Below are positions 9,216 through 18,700 of a stretch of DNA of 64,000 bases, piece after piece. The DNA lies in contig NZ_BBPQ01000027.1 of the NCBI RefSeq assembly GCF_000787855.1, positions 9,049 through 73,048 on the forward strand, in the 5' to 3' direction. The DNA comes from Streptacidiphilus anmyonensis. Lineage in GTDB: Bacteria > Actinomycetota > Actinomycetes > Streptomycetales > Streptomycetaceae. A program made the position numbers and the translations under genes. The notes under the pieces are model-generated. The model worked only from the letters and a program-made list of their open reading frames with translations, was not told where the DNA came from and searched no databases. How positions within the stretch are numbered: position 1 is the first letter of the stretch; every line of letters begins with the position of its first letter.

Positions 9216-10016
9216 TCAGGGCAGGTAGTACATGGGGTTGGGGAGCTTGTACGTCTGCTCGGAGTAACCGCCGTTCAGGTCGCTGTACTGGTCGCCGAAG
9301 TTGGCGGTGATGACCCAGCCCTGGGATTCGAGGTGGGCGCGAGTGCCGGACTTGTACTGGGTCGTGGTGCAAGTCCAGGCCGGGGCGGCGCAGGTGCCCA
9401 GGTAGGACGGCGGGTTGGCGGTGTCCTTGAGGAAGAGGTGGCTGTCGTCCGCGTCGGGGAAGCCTTGGGATGCGAGCTGGCGGATGGTGTCGGCGCGCTG
9501 CGACTCGGGGCGACCGGTGATGTAGAAGACGGTGTAGCCCTTGGCCTGGGCCCAGTTGGCGAGGTTGTTCATTCCGAAGACGGCCGGGAAGTTCTTGGTC
9601 GCGATGTACTGGGCGTTGCTCGCCGGGCTGTAGACAAACGTGGTCTCGAGCTCGTAGTTGTACGTGGACAGGGCCGTGTCGTCGATGTCGAGGACGATGG
9701 CCCGCTTGCCGCTGCGGTCTCGTTGTATCTTCTGCGCCAGGTACTTCTCCGCCTTGGCCTCGATGCCCTGCACCTGGATGGCGTAGTTGCTGCTCGGCGA
9801 GGCCCAGTGCTCACCGTTGGCGTCCACGGTGTCGCCGTAGTACGCCTTGATCTCGCTGACCTCGTCGGTCATGTTGGTGATCTGCTTGTCGCTGGTGGGG
9901 ACCTTGCTGCTGGCGAGGGCGAGGCTTCCGCCTCCGACCAGGGCTCCGGCTGCCACGCCGACCGCGAGGGTAGCGAGGGTGCGGGAGTGGGTCTTCAGGG
10001 TTCGTGCGCGTGCCAA
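9216..10016 (-). CDS. Secreted HAD-superfamily acid phosphatase
   Basis: 266 residues starting at TTG 10016 with AAAGGAG about 8 nt upstream. An N-terminal Sec/Tat-like signal (TLKTHSRTLATLAVGVAAGA then LVGGGSLALA) precedes the mature domain. The HAD nucleophile motif is IVLDIDDTALSTYNYE, with FYITGRPESQ as motif II and a late Asp motif in ANFGDQYSDL. This matches the class B/III acid phosphatase family (PF03767-like) exported by Streptomyces to scavenge phosphate. No PhoP box was identified. It is followed on the left by about 260 bp with no recognisable gene. Confidence 0.85.
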   Translation of the reverse strand: MARARTLKTHSRTLATLAVGVAAGALVGGGSLALASSKVPTSDKQITNMTDEVSEIKAYYGDTVDANGEHWASPSSNYAIQVQGIEAKAEKYLAQKIQRDRSGKRAIVLDIDDTALSTYNYELETTFVYSPASNAQYIATKNFPAVFGMNNLANWAQAKGYTVFYITGRPESQRADTIRQLASQGFPDADDSHLFLKDTANPPSYLGTCAAPAWTCTTTQYKSGTRAHLESQGWVITANFGDQYSDLNGGYSEQTYKLPNPMYYLP

Positions 10017-10359
10017 GGTCGGCTCCTTTGCCGCAGACGTCGGTGATGGCGGATGCCCGGGTAGTTCTTACCGTCCGCACACCGCCGGTGTCTATGCGCG
10101 TTGATTCGTGCCGGGCCGGCGGTCCCACTGCAGAGGTCACACCACGGGCAGCGCACCGACCCGCACCGAAGGTCCGCTGCCGGCGGTGTCGGTGGCCCGG
10201 GGTAGCGTCCGACGCTGTGCGTGGCGCCCGCGGACGGACCACCACGCACAGCACCTCGAAACCCGGCGAGTTCATGGCTCGCGCCTGGTGGAGGCACCGG
10301 TTCGTCGAGCCATGAATCGCGCTCCAGCCGAGCACGGGACACGGCTTTGCAGCGATCGC
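10017..10359. other. Intergenic, no recognisable gene
   Basis: About 340 bp between two leftward genes. It should hold the phosphatase promoter at its left end; no other supported feature was found. Confidence 0.5.
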
Positions 10360-11232
10360 TCAGGCGGTGGCACGCCGGAAGGGCCAGGCCAACGCGGCAT
10401 GGAAGCGGCGCGGATCCGGGAAGGAGTCAGGGTTCTCCAAGCCGAATGCGCCCGGAATGCGGCGCGGCTCGTAGACGAAGGTGCCGAACATGATGTCCCA
10501 GATCGCGACCACCGAGCCGTAGTTGCCCCGCTCGTGCGCCGCGTGGTGATAGCGGTGAGTCTCGGTGCCGATGAGCACGTAGTTGAGCTTGCCGACGCGC
10601 AGGTCGCTGTTCACGTGGCTGACCGTCTGCTGCAGGCCGAGAACCGAGATCGCGATGAAGGCCGCATCAGGCGAGATCCCGCTGGATTTGAAGACGATCA
10701 GCGAGATCACGAAACGGGACACCAGCAGATCGAACGGGTGGAACACCTGGTGCATCATGACGTAGAGCTGGGACGGCGCGTGGTGCAGGCCGTGGACACG
10801 CCAGAGCCGGGAGATCGTGTGGGCGGCGCGATGGTAGCCGTACCAGAGCAGGTCCAGGGCGACCAGAGCGAACACCGCCTGGGCGGGCAGGGGCGTCCGG
10901 GCGAGGGGGCCGAAGCCGTTCTGGGGCATCGTCGACGCCGCGACCAAGGACACACCGGCAGTGGCCAACTGCTCGACGACGACGGCCAGTCCGATGAACG
11001 GCAGGTCGCGGCCGAGGAAGCTGGCCCGGGTCATGGACCAGCGGTCGTGAAGGGGGTTGACGCGCTCGACGGTGAACACGGTGACGATGGTCACCGCGGT
11101 CAGCACGCCGATGACGGCGTTGCGGTCCAGATTCCATCGCACGGCGGACCACAGGGCGGCGGCCGTGACGAACGCGAGCGCGGGATAGGTACCGTAGGTG
11201 AGCAGCGGCCTTGCCGGCCTGTCGAGTTCCAT
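10360..11232 (-). CDS. Sterol desaturase/fatty acid hydroxylase-family membrane protein
   Basis: 290 residues from ATG 11232 (CGAGGA about 9 nt upstream). Several hydrophobic helices precede the di-iron histidine motifs of the family: LWYGYHRAAHTISRLWRVHGLHHAP (HxxxH and HxxHH), HQVFHPFD, and ETHRYHHAAH (HxxHH) near the end. This defines integral-membrane C-H hydroxylases/desaturases acting on sterols, carotenoids or lipids; the substrate here is unknown. The adjacent AraC-type regulator is divergently transcribed, and the two possible 5' ends are close (11232 and 11273), suggesting a shared control region. Confidence 0.85.
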   Translation of the reverse strand: MELDRPARPLLTYGTYPALAFVTAAALWSAVRWNLDRNAVIGVLTAVTIVTVFTVERVNPLHDRWSMTRASFLGRDLPFIGLAVVVEQLATAGVSLVAASTMPQNGFGPLARTPLPAQAVFALVALDLLWYGYHRAAHTISRLWRVHGLHHAPSQLYVMMHQVFHPFDLLVSRFVISLIVFKSSGISPDAAFIAISVLGLQQTVSHVNSDLRVGKLNYVLIGTETHRYHHAAHERGNYGSVVAIWDIMFGTFVYEPRRIPGAFGLENPDSFPDPRRFHAALAWPFRRATA

Positions 11233-11272
11233 GCCGCAATCCTCGATTCCGGAGGAGGAGGGACACCGCTCC

Positions 11273-12217
11273 GTGGACGCAACCCACTTGTCTGCACCCG
11301 CAGATCCCGTCGCCGGCCACCTCGCCCGGTTCGCCGCGACCCACGGCGCGCCGGTGTCGCCCCCGGAGGCGACGTGGGAGGCGCTTCGCGCCGCCGGTCT
11401 GGATCGGCCCGGTCTGGCGTTCGCGGCGTGGGCCGAGATCACCGTTCTCGGCGGCCTGGTCGGTCCGATCGCCATCAACAGCCCCGACATCGGCTCGTTG
11501 CTCGACGACCTCGAACGCTTCCATCCGATGTTCGGCCGGGAACAGATCCTCCTGGCGCGGCGGCCACACGCAGTGTCACTCTCCTTGCGCGCGCCCAATG
11601 GCCTTCCTGCGGACCCCGACACGGTCGAGGCGTGCTTCGCGCTGTTGTGCCGGATCGTCCGCTCCATCGCCGGCGATGAGGCCGGGCCGTCCCGCGTGGC
11701 GCTGCGCCGAGCCCGGCCGGGCGACATCAGCGACTACGAGAGGGCCTTCGGCCGACAGATCGCGTTCGGCCAGCCCGCCGATGTTTGCGTCTTCCCGACC
11801 GAGTCGTTGCGCACCCCCCTCCCGGACGCCGACGCCGTTGTGCGCTCCATGCTTCGCCCCTACGCCGAACGCCGCATCGCCCACCAGCAGGTGCCTTGGG
11901 CGACGGCCGTCGCCGATCTGCTCCGAGATGCACCGCAGCCCAGCCTCGGGAAGGTTGCCCGCGCCCTGGCTGTCAGCCCCCGCACCCTCCAGGCCAGGCT
12001 CACGCAGGAAGGCACATCGTTCGCCGCCCTGGCCGACGGCCTCCGGCGGGAGCGCGCAGTGACGCTTCTGTCCCAGCCAGACCTGGCGGTCACCGCGATC
12101 GCGGCTCGGCTCGGCTTCTCGACGCCCTCAGCGCTCACCCGGGCGTTCCGGCGGTGGACGGGCATGGCGCCATCGGACTATCGGCGCGAGGCAGGGGTCG
12201 TCGATCCCCGAGGCTGA
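11273..12217 (+). CDS. AraC-family transcriptional regulator
   Basis: 314 residues from GTG 11273, chosen because GGAGGAGGAGGG ends about 9 nt upstream; an in-frame ATG at 11231 lacks an SD. The N-terminal about 200 residues resemble the arabinose-binding-like domain of the OruR/ArgR-type AraC proteins (AAWAEITVLGGLVGPIAINS, SDYERAFGRQIAFGQPAD). The C-terminal double helix-turn-helix is clear: SLGKVARALAVSPRTLQARL and ERAVTLLSQPDLAVTAIAARLGFSTPSALTRAFRRWTGMAPSDYR in consecutive segments. It likely controls the divergent sterol-desaturase-like gene. Confidence 0.88.
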   Translation: MDATHLSAPADPVAGHLARFAATHGAPVSPPEATWEALRAAGLDRPGLAFAAWAEITVLGGLVGPIAINSPDIGSLLDDLERFHPMFGREQILLARRPHAVSLSLRAPNGLPADPDTVEACFALLCRIVRSIAGDEAGPSRVALRRARPGDISDYERAFGRQIAFGQPADVCVFPTESLRTPLPDADAVVRSMLRPYAERRIAHQQVPWATAVADLLRDAPQPSLGKVARALAVSPRTLQARLTQEGTSFAALADGLRRERAVTLLSQPDLAVTAIAARLGFSTPSALTRAFRRWTGMAPSDYRREAGVVDPRG

Positions 12218-12298
12218 CGCCGGTCCTTGCGGTGTGCGGTGGCCGTGACGACGCTTGATCACCATGCCCCTCGCTCCCCGGTCGGGCCGCGCACTCTG

Positions 12299-12400
12299 CG
12301 CCTGCCGATACCTCATCCATGCGGTTCAGGCGGCATGTCGGTGCCTTCGTGGACGACTCCACCGAGGCGATCCCTCCGACGTATCGTGACACCTCTCCCG
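12299..12400 (+). repeat. Segment homologous to 60300-60400 (decayed gene piece)
   Basis: From CTCTGCGCCTGCCGATACCT onward this stretch aligns with ACACTGCGCCTGCCGACAACCTCATCC at 60297 for about 95 bp with scattered substitutions. One frame of each reads VDDSTEAIPPTY and VDDADKPVSPAY respectively, so both seem to be remains of the same unidentified coding sequence. Confidence 0.55.
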
Positions 12401-12513
12401 CTCCCCTCCTGGGACCTGTCTGACAAATGATCACCTGGCTGGTTCGCTGGCCACAGGTCTGGTGAAGCAAGGACCCGCCCGATCTGATCGGTGCAGCCCC
12501 GTAGCCTGGCCCG

Positions 12514-13179
12514 ATGGAACTGCTCGGGGACGATCTCGACCCTGTCCGTTGGGCGCAGCTCTGCTGCGGTCCCGACCACTGCCCCGGCGGCGGGGTCGAC
12601 ATACCGGACGTGCTGCGGGGGCTGGCCGCCGCGGAGGAGTACCCGGAGGCCCGCCAGTGGGGCGACCGCCTGTTCGACCTGGTCTTCCACGGCCACTCAG
12701 GCAGCTACCTGCTCCCGGCCGCGCCGGTCGTGCCGATCCTGGTGCGGCTCAGCTCCTCGGAACGGGCCGGGGTGCAGGCGGTGGCTCTGGGGCTCCTGGT
12801 GTACCTGGGCACCGGCGAGACGTCGTGGGCGGACGGCTGCCCGGCGAGCGAGGACCTCGAACAGCGTGTCTCAGCCGCAGTCCAGGCAGGCATGCCCACG
12901 TACTACACGCAACTGCAGGCGCACGATCCAAGGGTGCGCGCGGCGGCGTTCGTCCTGGTCACCGTCCTGGAGCACGCGGGCCTTCTAAGGCTCACCGGTA
13001 GCGCCCGAACGGCGGTGGCGACGGGGCCACCGATCGCCTCGGAGCGCTACCGACGCACAGTGGAGTGGCTCCACGAGCGTGACTGGGACCCGCTTGTCCG
13101 GCGGCATCTGGGACTGGCGCAGGTAGATCCGCTGTTCGGCCATGGTGATGCGTACTACGGGATCGAGTTCGAGTACTGA
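12514..13179 (+). CDS. Hypothetical protein, possibly alpha-helical repeat
   Basis: 221 residues from ATG 12514; no strong SD is visible. The sequence is compositionally normal with helical stretches (IPDVLRGLAAAEEYPEARQW, VRLSSSERAGVQAVALGLLV, DPRVRAAAFVLVTVLEHAGL) reminiscent of HEAT-like repeats, and ends YYGIEFEY. I do not recognise the family. A HEAT-like scaffold or an immunity-type protein is possible given the small standalone nature, but nothing proves it. It is flanked by decayed sequence on both sides. Confidence 0.6.
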   Translation: MELLGDDLDPVRWAQLCCGPDHCPGGGVDIPDVLRGLAAAEEYPEARQWGDRLFDLVFHGHSGSYLLPAAPVVPILVRLSSSERAGVQAVALGLLVYLGTGETSWADGCPASEDLEQRVSAAVQAGMPTYYTQLQAHDPRVRAAAFVLVTVLEHAGLLRLTGSARTAVATGPPIASERYRRTVEWLHERDWDPLVRRHLGLAQVDPLFGHGDAYYGIEFEY

Positions 13180-13205
13180 GGTCAGCCCAATCATTGATCT
13201 TGCGG

Positions 13206-13303
13206 TGGGTCGAGGTGAGCTGCCGGGCGCGGCGTGGGAGCGGACGGGGCCCCTGCTGCCCCGAGAGGATGGCCTCACCCGTGAACAGTTCGCGGGCCTC
13301 TGA
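13206..13303 (+). pseudogene. N-terminal remnant of an IS5-family transposase
   Basis: Reads GRGELPGAAWERTGPLLP and stops at a TGA (13301-13303). This resembles the GxGxLTDAxWxRxxPLLP opening of IS5-type transposases. Only this piece survives. Confidence 0.45.
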
Positions 13304-13652
13304 CGGGCCGTGCGGGGCCACGCGGGGCTGATGCTCCGAACGGCCCTGGATTCGATGCGCGCGGTGCGGCGCTCCCGTGTCCGTCGGCCCGGTCAGGACA
13401 GGTCCGCGGGCGAGGCCTGTGGCCATTCGGCGGTCGCACCTAGGGGTGGGGATGGGCCGGATCAGGGCAGGCCGGGCATTGGGCCTGGGAAGGGATCCAC
13501 CACGTCGGCACAGCAGCTGACGCCTTATCGGCTCTCGCCGTTCTCAAGCCGTGAATGGCCCGAATGTGTGCCTTCCCAGGTGTGCGCACCCTCGCAGGTT
13601 CCAACGCGTACACGGCGCCACTCGCTGCCCGAATCTGAAGGAGTCCTCAGGA
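13304..13652. other. No recognisable gene
   Basis: About 350 bp of GC-rich sequence upstream of the glycine-rich secreted protein gene. It presumably contains that gene's promoter; no operator or RNA could be supported. Confidence 0.45.
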
Positions 13653-14804
13653 ATGCCCAGCAGAACCACCCTCCGGGCCGCCTCGCTCTGTGCCGTGACG
13701 GTCGTCGCGGTCGCCCCGGCTGTCGCGCACGCCCGCTCCGTCGACGCGGTCCGCCTGCCCTCCGTGGTCAGGATCAGCCAGACGTTCAGCTACACGGGGC
13801 AACCGGCCTCCCTCGACGTCCCGCGCGGAGCCGTGGTGACCATCACCGCCGATGGCGCAGGCGGCGCCGACAACACCGGGACCGCGTGCCAGGGCGGGCT
13901 CATCGGCACGGCCGGCACCGGGGCCCAGGTGGTCGCCACGCTGCCGCCGATGGGGAGCGACACGACGCTCACCGTCGACGTCGGCGGCACTGGCGGCAAG
14001 GCCTGCAGCAGCTCCGGCGGCGGGGGCTTCAACGGAGGCGGGACAGGCGGGGCTGCGGCCCAAACGTTCTTCAACGGGTCCGGCGGAGGCGGAGGCTCCA
14101 GCGTCGCCACCCCGAGCCGGCTCCTCGTCGTGGCCGGCGGTGGCGGCGGCGCGGGGGGCAGCGGGAGCCGCCTCGTCCCCGGCGGGAACGGCGGGAACGG
14201 CGGCGCGGTGAACGCGTCCAACGGCACTGACGGAAAATCGGCGGGTGCGAATGCCGTGCCCGGCCAGGGCGGCGGTGGGGGCACCAGCACGGTCGGCGGG
14301 GCCGGCGGAACCTCAGGGGCCGTGGCGGGCTGCACCACCAGCAACGGGCTCAACGGCGCGACCCACGCGGGCCCGGCGGTGGGCGTCGGCGGCGCCGGAG
14401 GAGCGGCCACGACGGGGTGCGGGACGGCAGGCGGCGGCGGTGGCGGCGGTGGCGGTTTCACCGGCGGTGGGGGCGGCGGAGCCGGTGCCACCACGTCCGT
14501 CGCGCCGGTCATCGCCGCCGGTGGCGGTGGTGGCGGCGGTGCGAGCTTCGCCACCCTGGCGGCCACCCGGGCGACGTTCGCCAGCTCGGCGGTCGGCACC
14601 CCGAACAACAACGGGCAGGTCACCGTCTCGTACGTCCTAGAGGTCCCGGCGCCCCCCGCCGGCGAGCCGAAGCCCCCCTCGATCGCCGTCACCAACATCA
14701 ACACGAACATCAACAGCAACCGGAACAGCAACGGCGGCAAGCACACGCCCAAGAAGGGGAGGCACGAGAAGCCCCGACCTGGCAAGCCTCACGCATCCTC
14801 CTGA
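13653..14804 (+). CDS. Secreted glycine-rich protein
   Basis: 383 residues from ATG 13653 (GAAGGAG upstream). The signal peptide is TLRAASLCAVTVVAVAPAVAHA. The mature protein opens with a beta-rich part (SQTFSYTGQPASLDVPRGAVVTITADGAGG) followed by a long Gly-rich domain with blocks such as GGGGFNGGGTGGAA and many GGGGG runs, ending QVTVSYVLEVPAP and a basic Asn/Lys/Pro-rich tail. The layout resembles the bacterial relatives of the ALK/LTK glycine-rich domain (PF12810-like), predicted extracellular structural or adhesive proteins. The antisense frame is open by composition only and is not a gene. Confidence 0.78.
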   Translation: MPSRTTLRAASLCAVTVVAVAPAVAHARSVDAVRLPSVVRISQTFSYTGQPASLDVPRGAVVTITADGAGGADNTGTACQGGLIGTAGTGAQVVATLPPMGSDTTLTVDVGGTGGKACSSSGGGGFNGGGTGGAAAQTFFNGSGGGGGSSVATPSRLLVVAGGGGGAGGSGSRLVPGGNGGNGGAVNASNGTDGKSAGANAVPGQGGGGGTSTVGGAGGTSGAVAGCTTSNGLNGATHAGPAVGVGGAGGAATTGCGTAGGGGGGGGGFTGGGGGGAGATTSVAPVIAAGGGGGGGASFATLAATRATFASSAVGTPNNNGQVTVSYVLEVPAPPAGEPKPPSIAVTNINTNINSNRNSNGGKHTPKKGRHEKPRPGKPHASS

Positions 14805-14892
14805 CGGGTGTCGCCCGACTCCGGCGACTCCACCCCTGCGCGACCGGACACAGCCAACAGCGCGACGCCCCCCGACGCAGGGGGGCAGCTCG

Positions 14893-15060
14893 TTACGCGT
14901 GCGGTGACGCCTGCTGGCTGTCGTGGCGCTCCTGGGCGGCGAGGAGCTCGTCTCCGTACCGGCCGAACCACCGGATGAGCTCGGTCAGCGGCCCGGCCAG
15001 GCTGACACCGAGTTCCGCCAGGCTGTAGGCGACCTGGGGCGGGTTGGTCGGCCCGACATT
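14893..15060 (-). pseudogene. C-terminal fragment of an HxlR-type regulator
   Basis: The minus strand reads VAYSLAELGVSLAGPLTELI then RWFGRYGDELLAAQE to a TAA at 14893. This is the wing and last helix of HxlR-family winged-helix regulators (VxYxLTxLGxSLxPxLxxL). The DNA-binding helix and N-terminus are missing. Confidence 0.6.
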
Positions 15061-15079
15061 GCGGTCGACGAGCCCGGCC

Positions 15080-15490
15080 CGGGCACGAGCAGACCGTCGT
15101 CGTCCCTCTCACCGAGGCCGCGACGCAGATCGTCCCCAGCCTCGCCGCCTCCCCCACCGCGCGGCTGACCGAGCTCACCATCGAGACCTTCGGGCCGTTC
15201 CACGAGAGCTCCTTCCGCTCCCCGGTCGGAGAGGTCATCTTCACCCGGCAGCACGGCCAGTGGCGTGAGCACTACCGCAACCTCCTCGCCACGCTGCACG
15301 CCCCGGAGCGCAACAAGCACGTCGCCGTCGCGGACCTCGACGAAGTGATCGCGGGCTACACGGGCTGGGAGATCGACCCTGCCCGCGAAAAGGCGACTGG
15401 CAGCATTCTCGCCGTCGACGCACACCACCGTCGCGACCACCTGGGCGCCGAGCTGGGCGAGCACGCGTTCAGCCACATGCGGGCATTCGG
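15080..15490 (+). pseudogene. GNAT acetyltransferase fragment
   Basis: An open stretch without a start codon reads RLTELTIETFGPFHESSFRS, VGEVIFTRQHGQWREHYRNL and KATGSILAVDAHHRRDHLGA then ELGEHAFSHMRAFG. The last part is the acetyl-CoA-binding motif of GNAT enzymes (V..HRR..LG..L...A). The C-terminal strand/helix after motif A is lost, where sequence similar to an integrase C-terminus begins (15546). A 17-bp identity with 28080-28096, in the same codon phase, suggests it shares origin with the GNAT N-terminus there. Confidence 0.6.
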
Positions 15491-15545
15491 CACCCACAGG
15501 TCGCCACGGCGTATGTCCAGTTGGGTGATCTGCCCAGGATCGAGC

Positions 15546-15711
15546 AGTGGGGCACCGCGCGTAGCGGTGCCCCTTGGTTCATGGCTTGGTGGGTCCGGCG
15601 AGCATGGTGATGCTGCTCGAAGTCGCGTGGTGCGCGGCGCAGGTGGCTTTCGTTCCAGGTCAGAGTTCGGTCCAGGAGTTCCTGAATGTCGTAGGACGCG
15701 TCGGTGTTCAC
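15546..15711 (-). pseudogene. C-terminal fragment of integrase-type transposase
   Basis: Minus strand reads QELLDRTLTWNESHLRRAPR then DFEQHHHARRTHQAMNQGAP, the typical end of an integrase-core transposase (ELLDRTLxWNxxHLxxxLxxFxxxYNxxRPHQ). Closely related motifs occur in the longer remnant at 20298-21389. Sequence 15549-15573 forms a 10-bp hairpin inside it. Confidence 0.6.
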
Positions 15712-15787
15712 GTCGTAGCCCGCATCGGTGGTCGCGTTGATAGCGTGTTCCTGAAGATCACTGGGGATCGGCGGTACGGGGGCCGGC

Positions 15788-18700
15788 GTGGGTCAGATAG
15801 CCAGGGCAGTCAAGGATGCGGCGGAGAAGGCCGGGAAGGGCCTGGCGAAGGACTTCGCCGATGCCTACCACGGGATCCTGAAGGACACCGAAAAGGGTGC
15901 GACGAAGGTAGCGGAGAACGCCGCCGAGAACGAAGCAAAGACAGTCGAGGGCCTGGCGAAGTCCGCGGAGCACGACGCGCATGCGCCTCACGTCGAGGAT
16001 CCGCATGCCGGTGGGGGTGGCGGGCTCGGCCACCCCGGCGAGGGCGGGGAGGGCGGAGGCTCAGGACGCGAGCAGGTGGCCGATCCGCACGAGGCGGGGC
16101 GTGGGGATGATGCGGTCTGTGGCGGTGGTGAGCCGGTGGACATGGCCACGGGGCGGATGTTCATCGACCAGACCGACGTGCTGCTGCCGGGTTCGCTGCC
16201 GCTGAGGTTCACCCGCTGCTTCGAGTCGGGCTATGGTGCGGGTCGGTGGATGGGCCGGCGCTGGGTGTGCACGTTCGACGAGCGCCTGGAGATCGACGGC
16301 CTGGGCGTGGTGCATCTCGGTGCGGACCGAGTGAGCCAGGCCTATCCGCACCCTGAGCCGGGCACCGTGGTGCAGGCGAGCGCCGGACGCAGGCTCGATC
16401 TGGGGACCGACTCCCGGGGCCGCGTCTACACCCTGACCGACCGACAGCAGGGCCTGATTCGCGAGTTCACTGTCCAGCCGGACGGGCGCATCGCCCTGCT
16501 GACGCGTGTGTCCGACCGCTCCGGCCGCTCGTACGCGCTGGAGTACGACCGCGACGGCACCCCACTCGGCATCGACCACAGCGGCGGGTACAGCCTGCGG
16601 GTGGCGGTCGCCGACGGGCGGATCACCGAATTGTGGCTGGCAGGTGGTGCGCCGGACGGCGGAGACCAGTTGCTGCTGCGGTACGGCTACACCGGCGGCC
16701 ATCTGACGCAGGTGTGGAACTCGTCGGGGCTCCCGATGGTGTTCGCCAACGACGCCGCGGGCCGGATCACCTCCTGGACGGACCGCAACGGCAGCCACTA
16801 CCGCTACCTCTACGACGAGCGCGGCCGCGTCGTGGACGAGGGCGGCGCGGACGGCAGCCTGCGCTTCCAGTTCCGCTACGGCGAGCCCGACCCCGAGACC
16901 GGCCTGCGGGTGAACACCGAGACCAACGCCCTCGGTCACACCACGCAGTACCACGTCAACGCCCGCTCGCAGATCGTGGCCGAGGTAGATCCGCTGGGAA
17001 ACACCACCCACTACGAACGCGACGAGTTCCACCGGCTACTGACCGTCACCGACCCTCTGGGCCGGACCACCCGCTTTGCGTACGACGAGTCCGGCGACCT
17101 GATCACGGTGACCCGTCCGGACGGTGCCCAGGCCACCGCCGCGTACGACGACGCGCTGAGCCTGCCGCTGGTCGTCGGCGAGCCTGACGGCACCGTGTGG
17201 CACCAGAGCTACGACGCGGCCGGTCGGCGCATCTCGCTGACCGACCCGATGGGCGCGATCACCCGCTTCCACTACGACGAGCGCGGTCACCTGGCCTCGG
17301 TCACGGACGTGCTGGGCACGACCCTGCGGGTCGAGTGCGACGCCGCTGGACTCCCGATCCGCACCACCGACCCGAACGGTGCAACCGTCGGCGTCGAACG
17401 CGACGCGTTCGGACGCCCGGTCGCGGTCACCGACCAGCTCGGCGCAATCACGCGCATGTCCTGGACAGCGGAGGGCCTCCCGGCCGTCCGCACCTCCCCG
17501 GACGGATCCTGCGACTTCTGGAAATGGGACGGCGAAGGCAATCTGCTCTCCCATACCGACAAGTCGGGGCAGACCACCACGTTCGAGTACACCCACTTCG
17601 AAACCCTGGCCTCCCGGACCACCCCGGACGGCGCGAGTCTCACATTCAGGCACGACGCGCACATGCAACTGACCGCTGTCACCGACCCCCTGGGGCGCAC
17701 CTGGGGCTACGACTACGACCCGGCGGGACGAGTCGTCGGCGAACGCGACTTCCACGGGCGCGCCCGAAGCTACGAGTTGGACGCCGCCGGGCAGATGACC
17801 GCTCTGACCGACTCGCTCGGCATCCGCACCACCTTCGCTTACGATGCCCTCGGCCGCATGGTCTCCAAGGATGCTGACGGACGTCGGACCACCTACGCCT
17901 ACGACGCGGCCGGCCACCTCGTGCGGGCAGCCAATCCTGACGCCGAACTGATGCGCACCTACGATCCTTTGGGCCACCTGCTCGCCGAGACAGTCAACGG
18001 CCGCACGCTCACACACACACGCGACGCGCTCGGCCGCCGCACCCGGCGCACCACTCCGGCTGGACACGTCACCACCTGGGGCTACGACCCTTCCGGTCGC
18101 GCAGTCACCATGGCCACCACCGGGGGCACCCTCGAGTTCGTCCATGATGCGGCTGGGCGCGAACGCAGCCGCACCGTCACCGCTCGAACACCGTCAGCGT
18201 CGCCGGCTACGCCAGCCGCTTCGGCGGCGTCGGCCACGTCCCAGTCGCTGCCGCACCAGCCGCTGGCCATAACCCGCGACTGGGACTCACTGCACCGTCT
18301 GACCGGGGAGACCGTCCACGCCGGCGAGTCCGTCCTGCAGCGCCGCGCCTACCGCTACCAACCGGACGGCAACCTGGCCGGCCTGGACGACCTGCTCAGC
18401 GGCGCACGCAGCTTCGATCTCGACCCCGCCGGTCGGGTCACTGCCGTGAGCGCCGTCGACTGGACCGAGACCTACACCTACGACCCGGCCGGCAACCTGA
18501 CGGATGCACACTGGCCCGCGCTCACCGGCGCCTCGCAGCCGGCCCAAGGTGCACGCGGCTACAGCGGCACCGAACTGGTGACAGCGGGGAAGGCACGGTA
18601 CGAGTACGACGCCGCAGGTCGAATGACTCTGCGTCAGGTCACCCGACTCTCGCGCAAACCGGACACTTGGCGGTTCGCCTGGGATGCCGAGGACCGACTC

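Noticed and set aside
13790..14785. Long Pro-rich open frame opposite the glycine-rich secreted protein
   Set aside because: It is the mirror of GGC/GGT codons on the other strand; it has no SD, and the plus-strand gene has a signal peptide and family features.
15549..15573. 10-bp hairpin as a terminator
   Set aside because: It lies inside the coding remnant of an integrase C-terminus, so its symmetry may be coincidental; not listed as a terminator.
17036..18145. 369-codon open frame opposite the Rhs gene
   Set aside because: Antisense shadow of YD repeats; Gly/Val-rich without motifs.
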